Assembly: GCF_006438915.1 (NCBI RefSeq)
Contig: NZ_RCZE01000010.1
Coordinates: forward strand, 174,046 to 238,045
Length of the DNA stretch: 64,000 nucleotides
Origin: Pseudomonas arsenicoxydans
GTDB lineage: Bacteria; Pseudomonadota; Gammaproteobacteria; Pseudomonadales; Pseudomonadaceae
Direction of reading: 5' to 3'
A model generated the notes under the pieces. It saw nothing but the letters and a program-made list of their open reading frames with translations. It did not search any database and was not told the DNA's origin. Positions 8,134-16,940 of this stretch are shown one piece after another (position 1 is the first letter of the stretch; the number at the start of each line of letters is the position of its first letter). Both the position numbers and the translations under genes were made by a program.

Positions 8134-10965
8134 TTATGCAACCCGTTCAATCGTATCGGGACGGCTCTTCTTCTCCCCTCCATTCCAGCGCATTAAAATA
8201 ATTCGAACTACCTTGTTCCAAGCATAACCCACCCCGATTCCACCCACTATGGCAAAGGCTACCGCAAGCACCGGCTGGTCATAGAGGTGACGAGCCAGGG
8301 ACTGAAACTGAAAATGCGTCAAATAAATATACAGCGTTGACGACGCTATTAATGCAAGTCCCCGCGCGATGATACCTGGCACGGGTATAGACCTAATCCA
8401 AATCATCGCGAGAACAGCCGGTATGGCTACATCAATATATTCCCTCATTTCGAATCCGGGTGATCCATGCCCGAAAACTGTCAGAGTCTCTTGCCAGCCC
8501 ATCACAATAATAGTAACGGCAGTAACGGCCCATTTCTGGGCTCTTGATTTGGCGTAATGAATTGCCATTCCGAGCACCATGATCGCAAGATAGTGCTGTG
8601 GCACTCTGTTATAGAGCTCTGTAGCATCAAACAAATACTCATTAATAAGCACATCAGCCACTGTCAATAAGCATGACGCGATGACAAGGCAACGGAACGG
8701 GCTTAACATTATTGCTTTTCTGACGCGATTAAATGACAGCACAAATCCAATGATTATTATCATTTGCAAGAGCACTTCGACATACCAATATGCAAAGCCA
8801 CTTGCAACATTAACCGGAAACCAATTCGAAATAAGCAACAAGGTTTGCCAATGAACACTGTCGAACAAAATCTGAATCAAAACAGTGTACAGTAATGTAG
8901 GTACGGCGATACTGACAATGGATCTTACAAGCGTACGTACATTGCCGCGCTCATTAATGGCTTGAAGTTGAAATCTTGCCAGACTGATACCGGATACTAC
9001 AAACAATATCGTCGTCTCGCCTGAAACCGGCCATGTTGAAAAAAGATGAAAATGCCCGACAACAATCAGCAATATAGATATTACGCGTAAAAAAACGGGA
9101 ACCTCCATCGCCCGAATTGAAAACGTTGAAGACTTGGTTTTGTTGGTCAGCTGACACAGCTCACGAACCGGCGTCATTTCCCATCGATCTGGCAGACGGC
9201 CAATAAGTTCTTCAAGAACCATTGAAGCTTGAACAAACGAGAGCGAATCCCCACCCAGTTCAACGAACGATAAGTTTGCATTGAGGCGCGGAACTTCGAG
9301 TATTTCAGACCATGCATCCACCAACTTGACCCCGAGCGGCGATAGATCCTCGGTGAAATTTTCGGACGCCGTAGCCGTGTTACCTAGATTTTGAGACAAC
9401 GCCCGCTTGTCAATTTTTCCATTCGGTGTCAGTGGAATCGCGTCCACAAAGACGAACAACGCCGGTACCATGTATTCCGGCAGCTGTTGGCTGACATGCT
9501 CACGCAACTCAGCAGATGAAATAGGTTTTATTGAAATGCAAAATGCAACCAGCCTTACACTCGAACTGTCATTATCCGCCAGCACAACACATTGTTTGAT
9601 TCGGGGATGCCGTGATAAGGCGCTTTCGATTTCAGTGAGTTCAATTCGATGACCGCGAATCTTAACCTGATTGTCGCCCCGCCCTAAAAATCTGACACTA
9701 CCATCAGAAAGATAAGTGCCAAGGTCGCCAGTTTTATAGCAAATGTCGGCCTCGTCATTGGTAAATGGATTAACAACAAATTTTTCCCGTGTTTGTGCTG
9801 CGTCCCCCCAGTAACCTTGCGACAAATAGGGGCTGCGTATAAATATTTCTCCAACTTCGTCTTCGCAGACCAACTGATTCGAGCCATTCACGACCAGCAG
9901 TTGCGCACCTTCAATACCTTTCCCAAGCGGTATTTTGGCATTATTGGCGACAGGGTCGATCTGATGGTATGCCATTGCCTGTGGCGTTTCCGTCGTGCCG
10001 TAGAAATTCACACTAATGGCATTGGGTGCAACGACGCTAATCTGTTCGTACAGCGTACTGCTTAATGCATCTCCACCCCAAAACAGATACCGTAACTCGT
10101 TAAATTTTAGCTCATTTATTTTTGCACCCGCTTCAATAAGTTTGCCCAAGGGGGGCGTAAGGTGAATTACGGATATTTCATTGTTATGTATCCATGCCGC
10201 CAATGCCGAGGGATCTATGACGGTTGATTGTGCCGGACAGATCAGTTTCGCGCCAATGGAAAGCGGCGTAAATACGTCCCTATATACCGGATCATGACCC
10301 AACCCGGAAAGTAAGGAAAAACAATCGTCTTTTGATAACGAATGACGCTGGGTATGCCACTCAATAAAATGAACCAAAGGTGCATGATTTACCACAATGC
10401 CCTTCGGTTCGCCGGTACTGCCTGATGTGAATGTGATGTACGCCGGCTGACAAGGGTCGACTACTGGCAAAACCCTTTGATCAAAGGCGAATTTATCCAG
10501 AGATTCGGCGGGCATTTCCGGAATTCTGACGACCCGGGGAAGGAAACTCATTGCCCCTGGCTCAAAGTATTCCAGAGTGAGGTCGACTGTAGCCTCGCCG
10601 CATAGCAGAACAAACGCTGGCTGTAGCGCTCGAATGATTTGACCTATTCGCGCAGGTGGATAGGCGTTGTCGGCAACTGTGAACGTCAATCCGGCACGGG
10701 TGGCACCGAGCATTGCGTAGACCAACCCCGCACAGCGACTCGACACAATAACAATCCGGTCGGACTCGGTAGCGCCATTCCCAATCAAGAAAGACGCAAT
10801 GCCCTGGCTTACCTCTTCAAGCTCGCGATAGCTGCAAGTCGTGTCTTCAGAGACGACAGCAACTGCTTCAGGCGAGCGCTTCGCATGCTGCAAGAAGTCC
10901 AGGAATATCGGACGTTCGACACAGTATTCAAGAGGAAGCGTTGGGTCTGGGCGGTTTTGCTGCAT
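8134..10965 (-). CDS. adenylation - peptidyl carrier - acyltransferase_3 fusion protein
   Basis: The 943-residue product has three parts. Residues about 20-525 form an NRPS-type adenylation domain: A3 TFTSGSTGEPKG (178-189), A5 NFYGTTE (320-326), A7 YKTGDLG, A8 GRGDNQVKIRGHRIE and A10 Lys517 in PNGKID. The A4 region reads GLGHDPVYRDVFTPL, which is closer to Lys2-type aminoadipate reductases than to ordinary NRPS modules. Residues about 545-610 form a carrier domain with Ser574 in GGDSLSF. Residues about 620-925 are an integral-membrane acyltransferase_3 domain with the R..H pair in FLRVISILLIVVGHF and about ten TM helices. The protein could load an amino or other carboxylic acid onto its carrier and pass it across or onto a membrane or exopolysaccharide acceptor. 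The gene is AT-richer than its neighbours and stands next to the exopolysaccharide region. Function and substrate are inferred. Confidence 0.85.
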   Translation of the reverse strand: MQQNRPDPTLPLEYCVERPIFLDFLQHAKRSPEAVAVVSEDTTCSYRELEEVSQGIASFLIGNGATESDRIVIVSSRCAGLVYAMLGATRAGLTFTVADNAYPPARIGQIIRALQPAFVLLCGEATVDLTLEYFEPGAMSFLPRVVRIPEMPAESLDKFAFDQRVLPVVDPCQPAYITFTSGSTGEPKGIVVNHAPLVHFIEWHTQRHSLSKDDCFSLLSGLGHDPVYRDVFTPLSIGAKLICPAQSTVIDPSALAAWIHNNEISVIHLTPPLGKLIEAGAKINELKFNELRYLFWGGDALSSTLYEQISVVAPNAISVNFYGTTETPQAMAYHQIDPVANNAKIPLGKGIEGAQLLVVNGSNQLVCEDEVGEIFIRSPYLSQGYWGDAAQTREKFVVNPFTNDEADICYKTGDLGTYLSDGSVRFLGRGDNQVKIRGHRIELTEIESALSRHPRIKQCVVLADNDSSSVRLVAFCISIKPISSAELREHVSQQLPEYMVPALFVFVDAIPLTPNGKIDKRALSQNLGNTATASENFTEDLSPLGVKLVDAWSEILEVPRLNANLSFVELGGDSLSFVQASMVLEELIGRLPDRWEMTPVRELCQLTNKTKSSTFSIRAMEVPVFLRVISILLIVVGHFHLFSTWPVSGETTILFVVSGISLARFQLQAINERGNVRTLVRSIVSIAVPTLLYTVLIQILFDSVHWQTLLLISNWFPVNVASGFAYWYVEVLLQMIIIIGFVLSFNRVRKAIMLSPFRCLVIASCLLTVADVLINEYLFDATELYNRVPQHYLAIMVLGMAIHYAKSRAQKWAVTAVTIIVMGWQETLTVFGHGSPGFEMREYIDVAIPAVLAMIWIRSIPVPGIIARGLALIASSTLYIYLTHFQFQSLARHLYDQPVLAVAFAIVGGIGVGYAWNKVVRIILMRWNGGEKKSRPDTIERVA

Positions 10966-11592
10966 ATTATTTGTATTCTCCGCGTGGTCTGTACGAGGCT
11001 AATCTCGTGACCTGAAAATGCTTCCTAAAACGGGAAAAATTTAATTTTCTGCAGGCGTCTACGGCCAAGCCCTCAGCGCCAACACTCCGCATTCCAAGCT
11101 ATTAGGCTGTGCCCAGTACAGCTACACACGACACCGCTTCAAGCTAGGTTTACAGCGCCTGAAAAGGGCCTGGAAAATCCAGGTCGATTCAGTGTCTGAT
11201 TCCAAAGTGCTGCTACAGTTATAGCAAACATCGCCTGAACGTCGAGTGAAAGGCAGAGTCGGACCGACGCTACAGCCTTGGGGGCGCCTAGCGTGCGCTG
11301 GAAAGCGCGACTAAAAATGATTTGCCTACAAGGAGGGATCCACAGGATGAATGGCGTGCCAGGTTTCGCGCTCACCCAATTCGCCGAGCGGCAGGGGGAC
11401 CGGGGACAATCATACGGCTTGCTGAGCAAGCTTATTGATCCTGATCCTGCGCCTCTTGGGAATCAGAGTCGAACTGCGGTGCACCGATGACGAATCATAC
11501 AAAATTGATCAATTAATCAATGACTTGTTTTCATTGCCTTTTTGTTGGTAGGTGGCAAGCGTTTTGGTGACTCAATTTAATAAGGTCAAATT
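10966..11592. other. 627-base intergenic region between divergent genes
   Basis: No convincing gene was found; short open frames here lack ribosome sites and recognisable proteins. The region must hold the promoters of the fusion gene (leftwards) and of the glycosylphosphotransferase gene (rightwards). CCTGGA (11169-11174) and TCCAGG (11178-11183) form a small palindrome. On the minus strand, the sequence beginning TGAATCGACCTGGATTTTCC at 11193 resembles the TG-starting end of some IS3-type elements, but no transposase is present. Confidence 0.4.
11505..11520. promoter_or_regulatory. AT-rich imperfect palindrome upstream of the glycosyltransferase start
   Basis: TTGATCAATTAATCAA has arms TTGAT and ATCAA. 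It lies 72 bases before the start codon at 11593, a suitable place for an operator or a promoter-proximal regulator site. No regulator was assigned. Confidence 0.35.
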
Positions 11593-13017
11593 ATGATTTT
11601 CGAGCCCAGCAGTAGCCGTTCCATACTCCAGCGACGAAGCAGTACCAGTAACGCTATTCAAGCCGGTCTCGACTTTATTGCTGTGACAGGCGTCGCATGG
11701 TATTTGATAAATGATTACATCGGTTACATAACGCAGGACTATGTCATCATGCTACTGCTGTTACTTGGGGCGTTGGCCGTCGTGTACGACCATTATGCCA
11801 TTTACCGGAGTAATGTCGGTTTTGCAGTGAAAGCCTTCAAGCTTTTCAAGGCGTGGTCGGCCGCTTTTGGCTTTCTCGTTGTCATGGCGTTTCTTACTAA
11901 ACAAAGCGAACAATATTCTCGCTTATTGGTGGGGCAGTTATATGTTTGTGGATATTTCGCTCAATTGATTTTGCATCTTGCAATCCGCGAACTGCAGAAA
12001 AAATTCTTGACCCATCCAGCGCAATTGGAAAACACTCTTATTATCGGCTCGGGAGAACTGGCCAACTTTCTTCACAAAAAAATAAGCAATAACCCGTGGC
12101 TGGGTGAGCGGGTGGTCGGTTGTGTGTTAATTGGCGCTAACGATAACCGGGGAAAGGAGGAGTCAAAAAGCCCGCAGCACTTGCCGATACTGGGTAGTAT
12201 CTCCGACCTTGATGAATTGGTCGTGCAACATTCCATTCGTACCGTATATTTCGTAACGCCTCTGCAAGGCTCGGAAGTTATTCAACATGTTTACTTAAAT
12301 CTGCTTGATAAACATATTGGCGTGAACTGGGTGCCGGACATTTTTTCATTGCGTTTAATCAATCACAGTGTGCGCGAAATTGCCGGCATTCCCGTGTTGA
12401 CCCTGTCCGAAACGCCGCTAATGGGGATGCGCCTGTTTCTGAAGAATCTTGAGGACAAGGTTTTGGCCTTTCTCATCTTGCTTTTTGCGGCGCCGTTCCT
12501 GGCGGCTATAGCGATTGCCGTCAAGATCGACAGCCCTGGGCCGGTGTTTTTTCGCCAAGAGCGCATGGGGTGGAGTGGAGAAATTTTTCGGATCTGGAAG
12601 TTCAGAAGCATGGTCGTCCATCAGACTGAAAACGGCATCGTCAAGCAGGCAGAAAAGAACGATCCACGCACGACTCGGGTTGGAGCCTTTATTCGGCGCA
12701 CAAGCCTGGATGAACTTCCACAGTTGTTCAACGTTTTGATGGGGGAAATGTCTCTGGTGGGACCTCGCCCACACGCTATCCAACATGATGCGCAGTACTC
12801 GCGCGGCATCGCAGCCTACTTTGCCCGTCACAATATCAAGCCAGGCATCACAGGCTTGGCGCAGGTACGTGGCTTTCGCGGCGAAACGAGGGACATGGAG
12901 CAGATGGCTCAGCGTGTGGAATCTGACATTGAGTACATCAACAACTGGTCACTCTGGCTCGACTTCGTCATTCTTCTGCGAACCCTGCTTGCATTCACCG
13001 GCAAGCGTGCTTATTAG
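11593..13017 (+). CDS. undecaprenyl-phosphate glucose phosphotransferase (WcaJ-like)
   Basis: The 474-residue integral membrane protein starts at ATG 11593, with AAGGT 12 bases upstream. It has four N-terminal TM helices, a CoA-binding-like Rossmann region (NTLIIGSGELANFLHKK) and a fifth hydrophobic segment (VLAFLILLFAAPFLAAIAIA). The catalytic bacterial sugar transferase domain follows, with KIDSPGPVFFRQERMGWSG, FRIWKFRSM, RRTSLDELPQL, MSLVGPRPH and KPGITGLAQVRGFRGET. This enzyme family transfers a hexose-1-phosphate, usually glucose, from a UDP-sugar to undecaprenyl phosphate. That step starts the repeat unit of Wzx/Wzy-dependent exopolysaccharides, consistent with the flippase and polymerase further right. 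It is on the opposite strand to the flanking genes. Confidence 0.93.
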   Translation: MIFEPSSSRSILQRRSSTSNAIQAGLDFIAVTGVAWYLINDYIGYITQDYVIMLLLLLGALAVVYDHYAIYRSNVGFAVKAFKLFKAWSAAFGFLVVMAFLTKQSEQYSRLLVGQLYVCGYFAQLILHLAIRELQKKFLTHPAQLENTLIIGSGELANFLHKKISNNPWLGERVVGCVLIGANDNRGKEESKSPQHLPILGSISDLDELVVQHSIRTVYFVTPLQGSEVIQHVYLNLLDKHIGVNWVPDIFSLRLINHSVREIAGIPVLTLSETPLMGMRLFLKNLEDKVLAFLILLFAAPFLAAIAIAVKIDSPGPVFFRQERMGWSGEIFRIWKFRSMVVHQTENGIVKQAEKNDPRTTRVGAFIRRTSLDELPQLFNVLMGEMSLVGPRPHAIQHDAQYSRGIAAYFARHNIKPGITGLAQVRGFRGETRDMEQMAQRVESDIEYINNWSLWLDFVILLRTLLAFTGKRAY

Positions 13018-13085
13018 CTTAAATGAACAGGGTGCAGTTGCAGTTTGTACACGCTAGCCAATCTGATGTTCGCCCAGCAGCGATT

Positions 13086-13116
13086 GCAACAGGCAACAGG
13101 CAACAGGCAACAGGCA
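13086..13116. repeat. tandem heptamer repeat (GCAACAG)n
   Basis: Four complete copies of GCAACAG plus GCA occur head to tail in the short intergenic gap after the glycosylphosphotransferase gene. The perfect identity suggests recent slippage; the copy number is probably variable among strains. Confidence 0.85.
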
Positions 13117-13180
13117 GATTTTCCTGCAAGACGTTGCCCGGTTAATCAATAACAAAGCAGACGACACCAGCCTGAGAGAA

Positions 13181-13210
13181 ATAAAAAAGCCGGTGGACTG
13201 ATCCATCGGC
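13181..13210 (-). terminator. Rho-independent terminator for the GT61 gene
   Basis: On the minus strand GCCGATGGA-TCAG-TCCACCGGC is followed directly by TTTTTTATTTC. The stem includes one G-T pair. It lies about 45 bases after the stop of the gene ending at 13256. Confidence 0.8.
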
Positions 13211-13255
13211 CGGAAAGAGGTACATCGGGCGCACCGGTGAACTGCTCAGTGCCTC

Positions 13256-14377
13256 CTAAAATGGAATTAGGTCTAAAGTACGCTCAACCTCATCGAGGTC
13301 GACACTAAAACCATCACCCTCTTGTTTACCGACCACAAAACCAAAATGTTGGTGATCGCGATCCGTTAGATATTTGAAAAAACAAAGGAAACGGTTAGGG
13401 GGCTGCAAAACGAGCAGCGAACCACCTGGCTGAAGTACATTAACGCCATGTATGAGATGACTTCCCTCAACCCCTACCACAGTTCTTGCCCCAGCGCAGA
13501 TAGCCACGATGGTCGGAACATCGGTATTTGCAGGATCGAGAATGCGAAAACCTCTGCGGTCACGCAGACGCTCGGCAATTTGCATTTCATTACGTAGCAA
13601 TCGCTTTTCACCTTTACCGCCACGCAGAATGAACACGCCGGGGTGAGCGCAACTTTTTACGTGCGATAGCAATTTTTCGCCCATCTCGCGAAAACGTAAA
13701 TGCTTATGTCGATTTTGGCTTAGATCGTCGAAGATCACGAGTTCGCGAAAAAACGCGTTACGTAATCGAACCGGCTTCATGCCAAGCCAGTCCTCGTAGC
13801 CCGGTGGGTGAAGTATGCCGTCCCTTTCGGTGGAAACAAGATTTGAAGATAGTTCCGTAGTCACCGGGACGCCTTCGTTACATGCCAATGGATAGGTTAC
13901 ACAATCGTCCATTAACCACGTGCCGAAATATTTATTCCCTCCCGCCGTGCAATATATAGCTCCGCGATCAATTTCATTTTCAACGCAGACTCTTGGCAAC
14001 CATTCAGATTTAGGCGACAACCATGACTTTGCATTACCTTTATAGATACATCCATCCATTAACCAGACATCTTTAAGCAGGTAACCACGTGTTGGACCAT
14101 TTTCAACACGCCCAACTCCTTCCATTGTACGACGGGGATGCTCGTGGGGATAAAAAAGCTCTTCTTCCCACGCTGTTACACGTTCGAGTTGATTCGGAAG
14201 GAAAAAAGCAGGTGGAGCAATTGATATGTCACCTGGCGCAATCTCCCACGTTTTTACGGCTACACTTTGCAGAGTCAAGGACGGCTTTCGTGCAAGCCGC
14301 TCTCTTAACATGTGTTTATATGCAGCAAGACTCCACTTCGATCGACCGCCACTCGTCAATGCATTAATTTCCGACAT
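13256..14377 (-). CDS. glycosyltransferase family 61 (DUF563-type) protein
   Basis: This 373-residue protein is cytoplasmic or peripheral, with no signal peptide or TM segments. The middle carries YFGTWLMDDCVTYPL, and the C-terminal half has the GT61 hallmarks: FILRGGKGEKRLLRNE, then RILDPANTDVPTIVAICAGA, then VVGVEGSHLIHGVNVLQPGG. In GT61 proteins the GxxGSxL(I/T)N-like loop binds the nucleotide sugar; here it reads GVEGSHLIHG. It is monocistronic by layout, with its own terminator. It probably adds a sugar to the exopolysaccharide repeat unit or to another envelope glycan. The sugar is not predictable by eye. Confidence 0.75.
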   Translation of the reverse strand: MSEINALTSGGRSKWSLAAYKHMLRERLARKPSLTLQSVAVKTWEIAPGDISIAPPAFFLPNQLERVTAWEEELFYPHEHPRRTMEGVGRVENGPTRGYLLKDVWLMDGCIYKGNAKSWLSPKSEWLPRVCVENEIDRGAIYCTAGGNKYFGTWLMDDCVTYPLACNEGVPVTTELSSNLVSTERDGILHPPGYEDWLGMKPVRLRNAFFRELVIFDDLSQNRHKHLRFREMGEKLLSHVKSCAHPGVFILRGGKGEKRLLRNEMQIAERLRDRRGFRILDPANTDVPTIVAICAGARTVVGVEGSHLIHGVNVLQPGGSLLVLQPPNRFLCFFKYLTDRDHQHFGFVVGKQEGDGFSVDLDEVERTLDLIPF

Positions 14378-14461
14378 ATGGGTTCCATTTTAAAGTGGTT
14401 ATGCAGAAAACATCGATCAAGGCTAAAAACGTAAAGTGTATTTTTTAAATCAGAATCCAAA

Positions 14462-15604
14462 TCAGGTAGATATGACACTTTCCATGATGGGAGGCGACTT
14501 CAGATGAGTGTAGCGGCTACGCAACGTCTCGAGAAGCATCTCTCCCGGACTTTTGGCACAGTAGAGATATATTTTGAATAGTCCACCAAAACCCATTTCA
14601 CGATATCGGTTCGCGACCTCCTCATTATTCGGTCCCTCCGGAAGCCCAAGATGAAGTGTCAATTTTTTGCCTTCGACAGCAAATAAAGGTGTATCCCAAA
14701 GAAATTGCGCGGTGCCCACCTTAGGCAATCGAACAAATAAATACCCGGGGTTACCTAGCGTATCAACATCACCACCACGTCTTCTTTTCCACTCAAGGAG
14801 TCCATCGTCTGGGCGTGCCAGACAGGATCCGATATCATAATAGTCAAAACCATTTTCTATCGCCCACTCAAGTGCCATGAAGGTGGTAATTGAGTTGACC
14901 TCACGCAGCTTTTTCGCATCTGAATATACAATTTCCGGATAGCCGAAGCGGATCGTGCTCCAGTAGCGCTTTCCCGCCCGGGTAACTACGCATCCAAGAT
15001 GGCACGCAACAACCTCGTCCTCTACCATGACCAGATCCAGGCGACCGGAAATTGTTGCTACCCTTCTAACCTCATGCGATTCAATTTGCGAGGCCGCTGT
15101 GCCATGCCTTGCTTTGGCGTAGGGTTGGAGCATTTCCTGATCGGCACTTTCAATATCGTCATCGTTCAGCGCCTGTTTCATACGGTAGCGCAGGCGGTTC
15201 TTGCGGAGATTTCGACGTAACTCGGTATTGTATCTCGCCGTAATCTCATCGATAGACCTACCCAGCGGCACAATGGCACTCAGATACTGAGGCACAGACA
15301 ACGCCCCCCAGATTGGCATTTCGCTGACAAACACCGTCCGGTTTGATTTATCTGGTTCAATTATGCTGTCAACTACTTGAGACTCCGCCCCCAGGAGAAC
15401 CTTCACAAATTCCCGCTGCGCTTTCCTGCCAACATAGAGAATGTCATAAGGACTGTCTTTCCGTAGTTTGAATCTGGCAATTTCCCAACGCCAAAAACAC
15501 GCTCGTCCAAACATCTCCCGCAGCCAAGCACCCGCTTTTCTTAGCTCAAATCTTATAGAAGGAGATATGAGCTTGCGAATCAGTGTTGCTACAGATTCTT
15601 TCAT
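14462..15604 (-). CDS. FemAB/GNAT-like (Acetyltransf_6) acyltransferase
   Basis: ATG 15604 is preferred; the frame extends 45 bases to a TTG at 15649, and neither start has a strong ribosome site. The 380-residue product has an N-terminal amphipathic or basic region, then EITARYNTELRRNLRKNRLRY, the stretch typical of BioF2-like GNAT proteins. The GNAT fold follows, with DLVMVEDEVVACHLG, and FMALEWAIENGFDYYDIGSC, which is typical of the FemAB/CelD superfamily C-terminal half. Members add acyl or aminoacyl groups to polysaccharides, lipids or peptidoglycan. In this setting it may modify the exopolysaccharide, perhaps together with the carrier-protein fusion at 8134-10965; that link is inference. 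The gene is AT-richer than average. Confidence 0.7.
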   Translation of the reverse strand: MKESVATLIRKLISPSIRFELRKAGAWLREMFGRACFWRWEIARFKLRKDSPYDILYVGRKAQREFVKVLLGAESQVVDSIIEPDKSNRTVFVSEMPIWGALSVPQYLSAIVPLGRSIDEITARYNTELRRNLRKNRLRYRMKQALNDDDIESADQEMLQPYAKARHGTAASQIESHEVRRVATISGRLDLVMVEDEVVACHLGCVVTRAGKRYWSTIRFGYPEIVYSDAKKLREVNSITTFMALEWAIENGFDYYDIGSCLARPDDGLLEWKRRRGGDVDTLGNPGYLFVRLPKVGTAQFLWDTPLFAVEGKKLTLHLGLPEGPNNEEVANRYREMGFGGLFKIYLYCAKSPGEMLLETLRSRYTHLKSPPIMESVIST

Positions 15605-16350
15605 TGGTTTATTAGTACACGCTGAGGAGAGGTCATTAGAGAGTGCCAATCAATGTTTGACATTTGAGTTCGGCAGCAAAGCGCGACACTCAACACCTGT
15701 AGCAAACTATAATTAGCGCCCATACATAATCATCCGCTTTACTTCACATCGAATTTTTGTGAAAAATCACAATCCTCAATACAGGCTAGATTGGCTGACA
15801 ACATCCCGCGCGGTAACTTTTACGCATGAGGCGTCTTCAACGAAGAACGTAAACACAAACACCCCATCACCCAAGTCGAGTAAAGATGCTGCGTCAGCGT
15901 TTTGCAAGGTAGATTTCGCGTCAGCCGCGTTTTTTGTGCCACCGCTTATCAGTGCTGGTTGAACCCGCCCAGCGGTTCAATGACGCGGCCCGAATGATTT
16001 CCCAATTCCGTTTTTTTTTTGACCCGCAATGGCAACGTTGTTTTTTTGACGCCCTATTACCGTTCCATACTGAACGGAAAGGCCAAAGGTGGGGCATCTG
16101 ATCACGGAGGCCCCCTGCGTCGGGTGATGCTCAGAGACCCTGCTATTTCACGCGGATGGAGATCGCTTGACCGATGACAGACCGGTTACAGGCGACGTTA
16201 TTTTGACCAATTCGACTTGAGTTTCTATTTTTATCTATCGCACCGACACACTATTGACGTAGTGGCAATCTGACAACTAAGCTCAATTTCACCTGATAAA
16301 GGTTCCTTCGTCAGACAACTCATCAATCCTCTACGCCGGGAGCTGGTCTT
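15605..16350. other. long intergenic region, no supported gene until 16351
   Basis: It contains an inverted repeat TTGAACC (15959-15965) / GGTTCAA (15974-15980) and two T-runs between about 16008 and 16047. The promoter of the next gene lies near 16203-16231. On the minus strand near 15780-15960 a frame without a start codon reads like a decayed coding segment, but it could not be assigned. Confidence 0.4.
16203..16231 (+). promoter_or_regulatory. sigma70-type promoter for the small PEP-CTERM-like gene
   Basis: TTGACC at 16203-16208 and TATTTT at 16226-16231 are separated by exactly 17 bases. They lie about 120 bases before the start codon, leaving a 5' leader of about 115 bases. Confidence 0.5.
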
Positions 16351-16695
16351 ATGAATTCGAAAGTTCTCATTAAAGCCGTTTTGTTGCTGACTCTCGTGAC
16401 CAGCGCGGCTATTTCCAGTGCTCAGGCGGCCAGTTTGACCAATGTCAGCCAAGCCGCAGCGGCGCTTCCAGTTAGCAATACCATGGGTTTTCATGCCTAC
16501 GTCGCCGCTGATTCAGACACGCAGAGTGTTGCTGCCGATGGTCAACTTAAGGACGCTCTGCACGTCCAGGGTTTGGCTGGAACCGCCAGCTCGTATCTCA
16601 GTCAAGGGAATGCTGTACCCATTCCTGCGGCAGCCTGGCTATTTTCTTCCGCGTTGTTTGGTTTTGTTCTGTTCGCCAATCGACGGAAGGTGTAG
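16351..16695 (+). CDS. small secreted protein with VPxPA / PEP-CTERM-like C-terminal tail
   Basis: The start ATG 16351 follows GGGAG at 16338-16342. The 114-residue product has a Sec signal peptide (LIKAVLLLTLVTSAAISSAQA), a short polar middle of about 65 residues, and a tripartite tail. The tail is VPIPAAAWLFSSALFGF, a few hydrophobic residues, then the basic end RRKV. This order (VPxPA motif, TM helix, basic cluster) matches the PEP-CTERM/VPLPA-CTERM sorting signals that are cleaved by exosortases, usually in organisms with exopolysaccharide loci. No exosortase is encoded in this window. The gene has its own promoter and terminator, and sits inside the exopolysaccharide region. The mature function is unknown. 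Confidence 0.8.
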   Translation: MNSKVLIKAVLLLTLVTSAAISSAQAASLTNVSQAAAALPVSNTMGFHAYVAADSDTQSVAADGQLKDALHVQGLAGTASSYLSQGNAVPIPAAAWLFSSALFGFVLFANRRKV

Positions 16696-16751
16696 ACGCT
16701 GGTCTTCTAAACTGCCTTCTCCATGGCAAGATCACTGCAACCAAACGAAAG

Positions 16752-16795
16752 CCCCCGTTTAACACGCCTTGCGTAGTTAAACGGGCGCCTTTATA
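16752..16795 (+). terminator. Rho-independent terminator
   Basis: CCCGTTTAAC (16754-16763) pairs perfectly with GTTAAACGGG (16776-16785) and is followed by CGCCTTTATAT. The T-run is short, but the 10-bp stem is strong. Confidence 0.7.
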
Positions 16796-16940
16796 TACGG
16801 CACCCTTTCATAATCTCGCTGGCCCGCTACGGTGGCAGACGAGTCAGAACATCCTTCAGACAGACTTACCGATCGGGCAAGTAACGCTGGCGCCTGACGA
16901 TCAGCCATCGCGACACCAGCCATCGACACAACGGGCAACC

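Noticed and set aside
15780..15962. Possible decayed coding segment on the minus strand (reads like ALISGGTKNAADAKSTLQNA)
   Set aside because: No start codon or ribosome site in frame and no match to a family I know; could be chance.
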